Translations under genes and position numbers: made by a program
Notes under the pieces: model-generated
Told to the model about the DNA's origin: nothing
Seen by the model: the letters and a program-made list of their open reading frames with translations, nothing else
Database searches by the model: none
Shown: positions 16,381 to 24,894 of the stretch, piece after piece
Layout: each line of letters starts with the position of its first letter
Position numbering within the stretch: the first letter of the stretch is position 1
NCBI GenBank assembly: GCA_036493295.1
Contig: DASXQB010000242.1
Span: 1 to 24,894 of the forward strand
Origin: DATKEU01 sp036493295
GTDB taxonomy: Bacteria; Myxococcota_A; Polyangia; Fen-1088
Length of the DNA: 24,894 bases
Direction of reading: 5' to 3'

Positions 16381-18515
16381 CAAGTCACCAGCGTGCCGAC
16401 GCCGCGGTCGGTGAACAGTTCGGCGACGATGCTGTGCGGGCTGCGGCCGTCGACGATGTGCACGGCTTGCACGCCGCCGGCCAGGGCGTTTTGCACCGCC
16501 TGCGTCTTCACCGCCATGCCGCCGCGGATGGCGCCGCCGAGACGCGCCTCCAGCTCCGAGCCTTTGATCTGGGTGACCAGCTTGCCGTCACCGTCCAAGA
16601 TCCCGGGGACGTCGGTGAGGAAGATCAGGCGGGTCGCCCCGCACGCCACGGCGATCTCCGCCGCCGCCACGTCGGCGTTGATGTTGTAGCTGGCCCCGTC
16701 GGCGCCAAAGCCCACCGGCGAGATCACCGGGATGTAGCCGCGCTCAAGGAACATGTCCAGCAGCTCTGAGTTGATCATCTCGATGTCGCCGACAAAACCG
16801 AGATCCGGCTTCCCCGGCTGCGGCGCCAGCTTCTTTGCCGTGATGAGGCGCCCGTCCTTACCGGACAGCCCGATGGCGTTGCCGCCCAGCAGGTTCAACA
16901 GGCCGACGATCTCCGTGTTGATCTTGCCGGTCAAAACCATCTCCACCACGCTGACGTCGTCGGCGCCGGTGATGCGCTGGCCGTCGGCGAACTGCGATTT
17001 CTGGCCGAAACGCTCCAGCGTCTTGGTGATCTCCGGGCCGCCACCGTGAACGATCACCGGCCGCAAACCGGCCGACTGCAGCAGGACGATCTCCTGGGCG
17101 AAGCTGCGCTTCAGCGACTGATCCACCATCGCCGCCCCGCCGTACTTGATCACCGCCCGCTTGCCGGCGAACTTGCGGATGTAGTTCAGCGCCTCGACGA
17201 TCACCGGGCGATTGATGGCATCGCCGGCGTGCGAGGCCACGGGCGGTGTCGCGGTGGCCGCCGGCATCGGCGGCGCGCCTTTGGCGCTCGTCGAGGAGGC
17301 GGACGGCCCCGCATAGTATTCAGCGTTGATGCGAACGTACTCGTAGCTGAGGTCGCAACCGAGAGCGCGCGCCTTGGCCGACCCGCGACGCAGATCCAAT
17401 TTCACGGCGATCTCCGGCTCGCGCATGCGCGCCGACAGCGCGGCGTTGTCGAAGGCGATCGGTCCGCCGTTTTCGTAGACCCGGGTGCCCTGAATATCCA
17501 GGGTCACCTCGGCGGGATCGACGGCGAAGGCCCGCGCCCCGATGCGCGCGCCCAGCGCCGCCAGGATGCGGCCCCAGGAAGGATCACCGCCGAAGACGCC
17601 CGATTTGACCAGGCTGCCACCCGCCACCGCGCGGGCCAGATCGCGGGCCATCGCTGGATCGGGGACACCGTCCACGTCGACGATCAAAAGCTTTGTCGCC
17701 CCTTCGCCGTCTGCGGCGATAGCCCGCGCCAGTTCGGCGCAGATCTCGGTCAGCGCGGCGCGAAAGCGATCGAACGCCGGTCCCGGTCCTTCAATCACCG
17801 GCGCCCCCGAGCGGCCGTTCGCCAGCACCATCACGCAGTCGTTGGTGGACATGTCGCCGTCGACGGTGATGGTGTTGAACGTCTGATCGCTGGCGTCCTT
17901 GACCGCCGCCTGCAGCGTGCCGGGCGTGATGGCCGCGTCGGTGGCCACGAAGCACAGCATGGTCGCCATCTGCGGGTGAATCATCCCCGAGCCTTTGGCG
18001 ATGGCCGCCAGCTTGACCATTCGCCCGGCGATGTCGATGGTCCGCCCGGCAGATTTGTCGCGCAGATCGGTGGTGCGGATGGCCTCGCTGGCGGGCGCCA
18101 GATCGTTGCCCAGTGAACTGGCCAGCGCCGGCATCGCCGCTTTGATCACCGCCATCGGCATCGGCACGCCGATCGCGCCGGTCGACGCGGTCAGGATTTC
18201 TTCGGCGCCAATGCCCAGCGCGGCGGCCGCGGCGGCGGCCATCGCCCGATCATCTTCCAGGCCGCTCGGACCGGTCAGCGCGTTGGCGTTGCCGCTGTTG
18301 GCGACGATGGCCCGGATGCCCGCCGATGGCAGGCGCGCCGACGAGCCGCGAATCGGCGCCGCGCAAAGCTGGTTCAGCGTGAAGACGCCAGCCGCCGCGC
18401 ACGGCGTGTCCGAGATGATGACGGCCAGGTCGCGCTTGGTCCCGGTGGCTTTGATGCCAGCGCGGGTGGCGCCAAAACGAAAACCGGTGGGAATAGCGAC
18501 GACGGTCTGGGACAT
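16380..18515 (-). CDS. argJB: Fused ornithine acetyltransferase ArgJ - acetylglutamate kinase ArgB
   Basis: One open frame of 711 residues joins two arginine-pathway enzymes. Residues 1-401 are ArgJ, which makes N-acetylglutamate and recycles the acetyl group from acetylornithine. The self-cleavage region KGSGMIHPQMATMLCF is at 174-189 with Thr185 as nucleophile, and the domain ends with the typical YEYVRINAEYYA. Residues 402-436 are a Ala/Pro/Ser-rich linker. Residues 437-711 are ArgB: EALNYIRKFAGKRAVIKYGG, VIVHGGGPEI, NINADVAAAEIAVACGA, FLTDVPGIL and IRGGMAVKTQAV. The N-terminal helix resembles that of arginine-inhibited hexameric kinases. An ATG at 17267-17265 in the linker, with AAAGG 10 nt upstream, could also give a free 295-residue ArgB. 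Its start overlaps the argC stop (TAATG) and its stop overlaps argR (TGATG). Confidence 0.95.
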   Translation of the reverse strand: MSQTVVAIPTGFRFGATRAGIKATGTKRDLAVIISDTPCAAAGVFTLNQLCAAPIRGSSARLPSAGIRAIVANSGNANALTGPSGLEDDRAMAAAAAAALGIGAEEILTASTGAIGVPMPMAVIKAAMPALASSLGNDLAPASEAIRTTDLRDKSAGRTIDIAGRMVKLAAIAKGSGMIHPQMATMLCFVATDAAITPGTLQAAVKDASDQTFNTITVDGDMSTNDCVMVLANGRSGAPVIEGPGPAFDRFRAALTEICAELARAIAADGEGATKLLIVDVDGVPDPAMARDLARAVAGGSLVKSGVFGGDPSWGRILAALGARIGARAFAVDPAEVTLDIQGTRVYENGGPIAFDNAALSARMREPEIAVKLDLRRGSAKARALGCDLSYEYVRINAEYYAGPSASSTSAKGAPPMPAATATPPVASHAGDAINRPVIVEALNYIRKFAGKRAVIKYGGAAMVDQSLKRSFAQEIVLLQSAGLRPVIVHGGGPEITKTLERFGQKSQFADGQRITGADDVSVVEMVLTGKINTEIVGLLNLLGGNAIGLSGKDGRLITAKKLAPQPGKPDLGFVGDIEMINSELLDMFLERGYIPVISPVGFGADGASYNINADVAAAEIAVACGATRLIFLTDVPGILDGDGKLVTQIKGSELEARLGGAIRGGMAVKTQAVQNALAGGVQAVHIVDGRSPHSIVAELFTDRGVGTLVT

Positions 18516-19579
18516 TACGGTGTGCTCCCGGAAAGGCCCAAAAGGCCGGTTGTTTCTTCAAAGCCGAACATCAAGTTCGCGTTCTGCACCGCCTGGCCGG
18601 CGGCGCCCTTGACCAGGTTGTCGATGGCCCCGAACCCGATGGCAACCCCGCGTTCAGGATCGGCGTCGGCGCCCAGTAAGGCCCGGTTGGTGCTGACCAC
18701 CGCGTGCAAGCGAACCGCATCCGGCTTCGTCGCGCGCAGGAACGCGCGCCCGCGCACGAACTCGTGCATCGCCGCGGCCGCGTCTGCCGCTGTCTTGCCG
18801 GGCCGCAGACGGCCGTAGGCCGTGGCCAGGATCCCGCGTCGGGTGGGCAAAAGATGGGTCGTGAACGTCACCGGGCTGACCGGGGCGCCGGCGATCGCCA
18901 GGGCACGTTCGATCTCCGGCGTGTGCTGGTGGCGCAAGACCCGATAGGCGCGAAAGTCGCCGTCGGTCTCAGAGAAGGACATGTCTTCGGTGGCCTTGCG
19001 CCCGGCGCCGGTGGTGCCGCTCTTGGCGTCGACGATGATGCCGGTCGGTTCGATGACACCGGCGCGCAGCAGCGGCAGCACTGCCAGCGCGCTGGCAGTC
19101 GGATAACAACCCGGGTTCGACACCAACCGCGCCGAACGTAGCCGCCCGTTGGTCTCATCGCCGGTGACCTCCGGCATCGAGTAGACCGCCTCCGCCAGCA
19201 AGTCGGGCCGGGGGTGCTCGAATCCATACCAGCGCGGGAAATCACCTGCCTGCAGGCGAAACGCCCCCGACAGATCGACCACCCGCACGCCGGCATCCAG
19301 GGCGATCGGCGCCAGCGCCAACGAGACCTCCGCCGGTGTGCAGAGAAAAACCAGGTCCAGGTCCTTCAGTTGCCTGGTCGCCTCCGCCTGCGGCTGCACG
19401 ATCAGCCCGGCCAGCGGCCCCGCCACCGGCAAGCAATCGCCCAGGGCCCGGCCCGCCCACTTGTCGCTGACCGCCAACCGAACCGCGAAGCCCGGGTGCC
19501 CCGAGAGAATGCGCCCGAGCTCCATCCCCGCGTACCCGGAGACGCCGACGATTCCGACCCGAACCACCTGACTATTCAT
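18515..19579 (-). CDS. argC: N-acetyl-gamma-glutamyl-phosphate reductase
   Basis: The 354-residue protein reduces acetylglutamyl phosphate with NADPH, the third step to ornithine. The nucleotide-binding VGIVGVSGYAGMELGRIL is at the N-terminus, VFLCTPAEVS follows, the catalytic Cys sits in SNPGCYPTASALAVLPL, and the substrate-binding region shows DAKSGTTGAGRKATEDMSFS, RHQHTPEIERAL and HLLPTRRGILATAY. The length is typical (about 340-350). The ATG at 19579 is set by the conserved N-terminus, but there is no Shine-Dalgarno sequence in the upstream 15 bases. It is the first gene of argC-argJB-argR, with an operator-like site 6 nt upstream of the ATG. Its TAA overlaps the argJB ATG. Confidence 0.97.
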   Translation of the reverse strand: MNSQVVRVGIVGVSGYAGMELGRILSGHPGFAVRLAVSDKWAGRALGDCLPVAGPLAGLIVQPQAEATRQLKDLDLVFLCTPAEVSLALAPIALDAGVRVVDLSGAFRLQAGDFPRWYGFEHPRPDLLAEAVYSMPEVTGDETNGRLRSARLVSNPGCYPTASALAVLPLLRAGVIEPTGIIVDAKSGTTGAGRKATEDMSFSETDGDFRAYRVLRHQHTPEIERALAIAGAPVSPVTFTTHLLPTRRGILATAYGRLRPGKTAADAAAAMHEFVRGRAFLRATKPDAVRLHAVVSTNRALLGADADPERGVAIGFGAIDNLVKGAAGQAVQNANLMFGFEETTGLLGLSGSTP

Positions 19580-19584
19580 CGCGG

Positions 19585-19598
19585 TGAATAATTATCCA
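19585..19598. promoter_or_regulatory. ARG-box-like operator of the arg operon
   Basis: TGAATAATTATCCA fits the ArgR operator TNAATWWWWATTNA in all but one defined base, and a perfect palindrome would differ at one base. It lies 6-19 nt upstream of the argC ATG, where binding would block the promoter. A weak second half-site TGACT lies inside the argC start region at 19569-19573. The regulator gene argR is in the same operon, so autoregulation is likely. Confidence 0.75.
19591..19596 (-). promoter_or_regulatory. Candidate -10 element of the argC promoter
   Basis: GATAAT on the minus strand (5 of 6 to TATAAT) lies inside the ARG box, 11 nt from the argC ATG. Transcription would then start at or just before the ATG, giving a leaderless or nearly leaderless message, in line with the missing ribosome site. 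A -35 element is not clear: GGTTGC with a 16-bp spacer is the best guess. Confidence 0.45.
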
Positions 19599-19660
19599 TT
19601 CCCCCGCCGCAAGCAACCATTCTCTTGTGACAACCCAGGGGCGGCCGCGCGTCGAAAACG

Positions 19661-19675
19661 CGGCTGTTTCAGCCG
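19661..19675 (-). terminator. Candidate intrinsic terminator after dut
   Basis: On the minus strand CGGCTG-AAA-CAGCCG makes a perfect 6-bp stem, followed by CGTTTT. It begins 12 nt beyond the dut stop and lies before the arg promoter. It would separate the pnp-dut transcript from the arg operon. The U-tract is short, so strength is uncertain. Confidence 0.5.
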
Positions 19676-19687
19676 AAAGCGCGGGCT

Positions 19688-20128
19688 TTATCCGGTATGA
19701 CCGAAGCCGCCGGAGCCGCGGACCGTATCCGAAAGATCCTCGGCCTCGGCCAGCTCGACCTGCGTCACGGGGGCGATCACCAGCTGGGCGATGCGATCGC
19801 CCGGATTGATGACGTGCGGCTCGCGACCAAGGTTCACCAGCAAGACCACCAGCTCGCCGCGGTAGTCACTGTCGATGGTCCCGGGCGCGTTGACGATCGT
19901 GACGCCGAAACGCAGCGCCAGCCCCGACCGTGGCCGCACCTGACCCTCGAACCCGGCCGGGATCTCCAGCGCCAACCCGGTCGGTACGCCGACGCGCGCA
20001 CCCGGCTCCAGCCGGACTGGCTCGTCCGCCGCCGACGCCAGATCCATTCCGGCGGCGCCAGCGGACATGTACCGGGGGACCTGCGCCGCGGGCCGCAGCT
20101 TGCGAAAGCGAAGGAGCGGCCCGCTCAC
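19688..20128 (-). CDS. dut: dUTP diphosphatase
   Basis: The 146-residue trimeric-type dUTPase cleaves dUTP to dUMP, keeping uracil out of DNA and feeding dTMP synthesis. All five motifs are visible in order: AGAAGMDL, PRSGLAL, GTIDSDYRGEL with the catalytic Asp region, NPGDRIAQLV, and the C-terminal arm RGSGGFGHTG. The GTG at 20128 gives the normal length (about 145-150) and follows a GAAGAG purine run; a longer frame upstream overlaps pnp and is not conserved-looking. It lies 25 nt after pnp on the same strand, so it is probably in that operon. Confidence 0.95.
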   Translation of the reverse strand: MSGPLLRFRKLRPAAQVPRYMSAGAAGMDLASAADEPVRLEPGARVGVPTGLALEIPAGFEGQVRPRSGLALRFGVTIVNAPGTIDSDYRGELVVLLVNLGREPHVINPGDRIAQLVIAPVTQVELAEAEDLSDTVRGSGGFGHTG

Positions 20129-20153
20129 GTGTCGTCTCTTCTTCCGCGCCCGC

Positions 20154-22277
<2,124 letters not shown>

Positions 22278-22396
22278 GTCTCGCTCCTTTGGCGGCAGCG
22301 GCGACGTTTCGTCCCTCTTCTCGTCGGTCCAGGCCCGGGCAAGGGCGGCGTTGGACCCGCGGGAAAAAGGATGAATACCGACGCGCGGCCGGTTGG

Positions 22397-22435
22397 GGCG
22401 AGCCTTTGCCCAACGATGCGGACCGCAGGCTCGCC
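22397..22435 (-). promoter_or_regulatory. Hairpin in the rpsO-pnp intergenic region
   Basis: GGCGAGCC (22397-22404) and GGCTCGCC (22428-22435) form a perfect 8-bp stem around a 23-nt loop, in the 185-nt gap before pnp. In E. coli the same gap carries an RNase III-processed stem through which PNPase controls its own message. A similar role here is inference from position only. It lacks a U-tract, so it is a poor terminator. Confidence 0.4.
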
Positions 22436-22462
22436 AGGTTTGTCTCTCTCCCGAAAAGCCTT

Positions 22463-22732
22463 TTACTTGCGGATGCCGAGCGATTGAATGACGGTCCGAT
22501 ACCGATCGACGTTCTTGCTCTTCAAGTAGTCCAGCAACCGTCGCCGCTGCCCGACCAACATCAGCAGGCCCCGGCGCGAGTGATGGTCCTTGACGTGGAC
22601 CTTGAAGTGCTCGGTCAGGTACGTGATCCGCTCAGAAAGCAGCGCGATCTGCACCTCGGGAGATCCGGTGTCGCCCGGCTGGCGGGCGAATTTCGAAACC
22701 ACTTCTGCTTTACGTTCTGCTGCAAGAGCCAT
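22463..22732 (-). CDS. rpsO: 30S ribosomal protein S15
   Basis: The 89-residue protein has the usual S15 length and sequence: VSKFARQPGDTGSPEVQIAL with the conserved DTGSPEVQ, LTEHFKVHVKDHHSRRGLLM with the 16S rRNA-binding HSRRGL, and LVGQRRRLLDYLKSKNVDRY at the end. It binds 16S rRNA early in small-subunit assembly. The ATG at 22732 follows a GGAAAG purine run. It lies 67 nt after truB and before pnp, the common bacterial order. In other bacteria S15 represses its own translation by binding the leader; the 67-nt gap would have to hold such a site here, but I see no clear structure. Confidence 0.97.
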   Translation of the reverse strand: MALAAERKAEVVSKFARQPGDTGSPEVQIALLSERITYLTEHFKVHVKDHHSRRGLLMLVGQRRRLLDYLKSKNVDRYRTVIQSLGIRK

Positions 22733-22799
22733 TTCTATCTTTCCGTTCTTCCTTGCTTTTGAGGTGCCCGAATCTCCCAGATATTTCTCAGCGAGTCAA

Positions 22800-23744
22800 T
22801 CAAACGGAGGCCCTTTTTCCGGCTTCCGCTGACGGCGGTGCAACGTTGAAGACGCGCAGCGTTCGGACCATCTGGGCGGCGTCGGTCTGAGCGACGGCCA
22901 GCAGGCAGCCGTCAGGGCCCACCACCTGAAATTGACGGCCGAGCGAGGGCGGTGGCAGCGAGGAAGCCAGCGCGGACCAAGGCACCGCTTTGCCCTGTTG
23001 CAAGGCCAATGCGACGCCCGCATCAGCCTGTGCCTGCGGCAAATGGGCCAGGCCGGCCGTCAATCCGACCAGCGGCAGCGCGGCTGGGTCGCGGGATTGT
23101 AAGGCATCCAAAATCTCCGGCAGGGCCCGCGCCGACGCGATGGTGAACGGTCCCGAACGAGTCCGCCGCAACGCCGTCAGGTGCGCGCCCGGGCCCAGCG
23201 CCCGCCCCAGGTCAAACGCCAGAGACCGGATGTACGTGCCCTTCGAGCAGCGCACGAAGACCGACACCGCCTGCGGACCGGCGAAGCGCACCAGGCGTAG
23301 GTCGTGGATGGTTACCGCGCGCTCTGGCAGCTCGACCGACTCGCCTCGGCGAGCATAGGCATACAGCGGTTGGCCGTCGCGCTTCAGCGCCGAGTACGCC
23401 GGGGCTTTCTGGCGAAGCGGGCCACGAAACGGCGCCAGCGCTTCGCTGACCACCGCCTCGGTGATGGCGCTTGGATCGCCACGGCGGGTCTCGGCGCCGT
23501 CTGCGTCATAGGTGTCCGTCTCGACGCCGAAACAGATCGTCGCTTCGTATTCCTTGTCGGCGTCCAGCAGAAACTGCGCCAGCTTCGTCGCTTCACCCAG
23601 ACAGATCGGCAGGACGCCCGAGGCCAGCGGGTCCAGCGTCCCGCCGTGGCCGACGCGACGGACGCCGGAGGCGTGCTTGATGCGGCGGACGACGTCGAAC
23701 GACGTCATTCCCGTCGGCTTGTCCAGCACCAGCACGCCGTCCAT
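22800..23744 (-). CDS. truB: tRNA pseudouridine(55) synthase
   Basis: The 314-residue protein makes pseudouridine 55 in the T-loop of tRNAs. The N-terminus shows GVLVLDKPTGMTSFDVV, and the catalytic motif HGGTLDPLASGVLPI has Asp38. Further parts are KEYEATICFGVETDTYDADG, QKAPAYSALKRDGQPLYAYA and VRCSKGTYIRSLAFDLG, all typical of TruB. The C-terminal part (about 240-314) has a PUA-like domain of lower conservation. It lies 5 nt after rbfA and in the infB cluster. ribF, often between truB and rpsO, is absent here. Confidence 0.96.
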   Translation of the reverse strand: MDGVLVLDKPTGMTSFDVVRRIKHASGVRRVGHGGTLDPLASGVLPICLGEATKLAQFLLDADKEYEATICFGVETDTYDADGAETRRGDPSAITEAVVSEALAPFRGPLRQKAPAYSALKRDGQPLYAYARRGESVELPERAVTIHDLRLVRFAGPQAVSVFVRCSKGTYIRSLAFDLGRALGPGAHLTALRRTRSGPFTIASARALPEILDALQSRDPAALPLVGLTAGLAHLPQAQADAGVALALQQGKAVPWSALASSLPPPSLGRQFQVVGPDGCLLAVAQTDAAQMVRTLRVFNVAPPSAEAGKRASV

Positions 23745-23749
23745 GACGC

Positions 23750-24193
23750 CTACTCGCGCCGCTGGTCGTCGTCGACGGCGCCGTCACCGTCACCGGCGCC
23801 GTCGGTCGACTGCTCGCCGCCGTCGGCCTTCGCCGGCGCCGTCGAGGCGATCTCTTGCAGCAGATGTTCGACCCGCGACGCCTGTTCGAACACCCGATCG
23901 ATCTCGAAGTTCAGCGCCGGCGTCACCTTCAACCGCAGCCGGCGGGCGATGGCGTGGCGAAAATAACCGCTGGCGCGATCCAGTCCGTCGCGAACGTGCT
24001 CGAGCTCGGCGTCGCCGGCGTTGTGCACGGTGAACAGCGCCCACGCCTGGCGCAGATCGCCGGACATTCGAATGTGCGTGATGGTGATGAGCCCGGCGCC
24101 CTGCACGCGCGGATCTTTGAGCTCCCGCCGCGCGATCACCTCTCCGATGATCGCCCGTACCTCGCCGGCGACGCGTTCTGTCCGCTGCGACAC
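23750..24193 (-). CDS. rbfA: Ribosome-binding factor A
   Basis: The 147-residue protein assists late maturation of the 30S subunit and binds near helix 1 of 16S rRNA. The family core (about 1-115) starts with SQRTERVAGEVRAIIGEVIA, then RELKDPRVQGAGLITITHIR, a beta-strand GDLRQAWALFTVHNAGD and the KH-type helix RRLRLKVTPALNFEIDRV, as in RbfA. The tail (about 118-147) is Ala/Gly/Asp-rich and probably disordered. The GTG at 24193 is preceded by GGAGG about 8 nt away and lies 2 nt after the ylxP stop, so it is preferred over the longer frame to 24346. Confidence 0.95.
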   Translation of the reverse strand: MSQRTERVAGEVRAIIGEVIARRELKDPRVQGAGLITITHIRMSGDLRQAWALFTVHNAGDAELEHVRDGLDRASGYFRHAIARRLRLKVTPALNFEIDRVFEQASRVEHLLQEIASTAPAKADGGEQSTDGAGDGDGAVDDDQRRE

Positions 24194-24195
24194 CC

Positions 24196-24519
24196 TCAGC
24201 CCTCCCAGTGGCGCAGGTCTTTGCCCAGCGTGGTGGCGTCGAACGTCTGCAGCTCGCGCTCTTCGCCGGTCACCTCGGCCTTGGTGCGCACGAAGCGCAG
24301 CACCTCGTCCAGCGCGGATTCGACGAAGCGGCCTTCGTTGCCGCACAGGACAATCCCCAGCACGGCCCGTTGCCAGACGTCGTTGTCAGCCACCTCAGCG
24401 ATCGACACGTTGAACTTCTCGCGCACCAGATCCTTCACCCGCCGGACCACCATGCGCTTTTCCTTCAGCGAATGGCTGCCGGCAACAAACAGCGTGACGC
24501 GCGCGATGCCGACAGTCAC
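24196..24519 (-). CDS. DUF503 family protein (YlxP-like)
   Basis: The 107-residue protein starts at GTG 24519 with GGAGAT about 9 nt upstream. It shows the family start VGIARVTLFVAGSHSLKEKR, then RRVKDLVREKFNVSIAEVAD and LCGNEGRFVESALDEVLRFV. Its position between infB and rbfA is conserved in many bacteria. The family is a small ferredoxin-like fold; the Bacillus protein has been linked to 30S maturation together with RbfA, but the role is not firmly settled. The stop is 2 nt from the rbfA start. Confidence 0.92.
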   Translation of the reverse strand: MTVGIARVTLFVAGSHSLKEKRMVVRRVKDLVREKFNVSIAEVADNDVWQRAVLGIVLCGNEGRFVESALDEVLRFVRTKAEVTGEERELQTFDATTLGKDLRHWEG

Positions 24520-24546
24520 GATGGAATCTCCGGACGACGATGACGA

Positions 24547-24894
24547 TCAGTGCTTGGTGCCCTGACCGATGGGCGCGTCCAGCGTGGGTGCCACCGATTC
24601 GATCTCGAACGCTTCGATGACGTCGCCTTCCTTGACGTCGCCGTAGCCTTCAACCGAGATACCGCATTCGTACCCTTGCGCGACCTCGCTGGCGTCGTCC
24701 TTGAACCGCCGCAGCGAACCGACCTTGCCGGTGAAGACCACCACCGAATCGCGGATGACCCGCACCTGAGCCTTGCGGGTGATCTTGCCGTCGATGACGA
24801 AGCTGCCGGCGATGGTGCCGGCCTTGGGGATGGTGAAGACCTGGCGCACCTCAGCCTTGCCCATCACGCGTTCGCGCAGCACCGGCGCCAGCAT
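24547..24894 (-). CDS. infB: Translation initiation factor IF-2, C-terminal end (5' part outside window)
   Basis: The last 115 residues of IF-2 are present; the frame is open to the window edge. They include the end of domain 3 and domain C2, which binds fMet-tRNA: GKAEVRQVFTIPKAGTIAGS, the conserved FVIDGKITRKAQVRVIRD, VFTGKVGSLRRFKDDASEVA and GYECGISVEGYGDVKEGDVI. The GTPase domain lies upstream. ATG at the edge is an internal Met. It is the first gene seen of the cluster infB-ylxP-rbfA-truB-rpsO-pnp-dut, with 27 nt before ylxP. Confidence 0.96.
   Translation of the reverse strand: MLAPVLRERVMGKAEVRQVFTIPKAGTIAGSFVIDGKITRKAQVRVIRDSVVVFTGKVGSLRRFKDDASEVAQGYECGISVEGYGDVKEGDVIEAFEIESVAPTLDAPIGQGTKH

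Noticed and set aside
17046..18116. Plus-strand open frame of 356 codons
   Set aside because: It is antisense to argJB, with shadow-like composition and no family features.

Overview
The window is strongly G+C-rich with dense bacterial coding. The gene mix suggests a deltaproteobacterium-type organism, most likely Myxococcota. It carries a Ser/Thr kinase with a long C-terminal extension, a PilZ protein of the type abundant in Myxococcus, a sigma-54 activator, a DUF1552 protein, and the order infB-ylxP-rbfA-truB-rpsO-pnp-dut. That placement is inferred from gene content; no rRNA is present.

Layout. Positions 1-687 hold the 3' part of an aldo/keto reductase. Positions 706-3590 look like a decayed or rearranged stretch. 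It contains a small secreted aromatic/His-rich protein, a short 3' gene remnant, a DUF1552 protein without its N-terminus, a beta-helix protein that lacks its N-terminus and carries a frameshift, and a C-terminal scrap of another protein. The two truncated genes meet head to head near 2350. Positions 3643-10511 are ordinary accessory genes: a polyprenol-phosphate glycosyltransferase, a sigma-54 AAA+ activator followed 8 nt later by an OPT transporter, a Ser/Thr kinase divergent from a TatD hydrolase, and a PilZ protein. Positions 10521-10782 are a roughly 260-bp imperfect palindrome in the gap before purC.

From about 10820 to the end nearly everything is on the minus strand. A quinone oxidoreductase is followed by purB-purC, separated by 2 nt. 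The arginine operon reads argC - argJB fusion - argR. Its genes overlap at TAATG and TGATG junctions, and an ARG-box-like operator overlaps the probable promoter next to the argC start, so the last gene encodes the likely regulator of the first. The one plus-strand gene in this part is an orphan protein with two tandem FliD-like modules. It converges on argR, and the two stop codons share the bases TTAA. Upstream of the arg operon lies the translation and RNA-decay cluster: infB (partial), ylxP, rbfA, truB, rpsO, pnp, dut.

Points most worth a second look are the ArgJ-ArgB fusion in its self-regulated and perhaps leaderless operon, the orphan tandem FliD-module protein, the large palindromic intergenic element, and the head-to-head junction of two decapitated genes. 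I saw no CRISPR array, rRNA, tRNA, transposase or phage genes.
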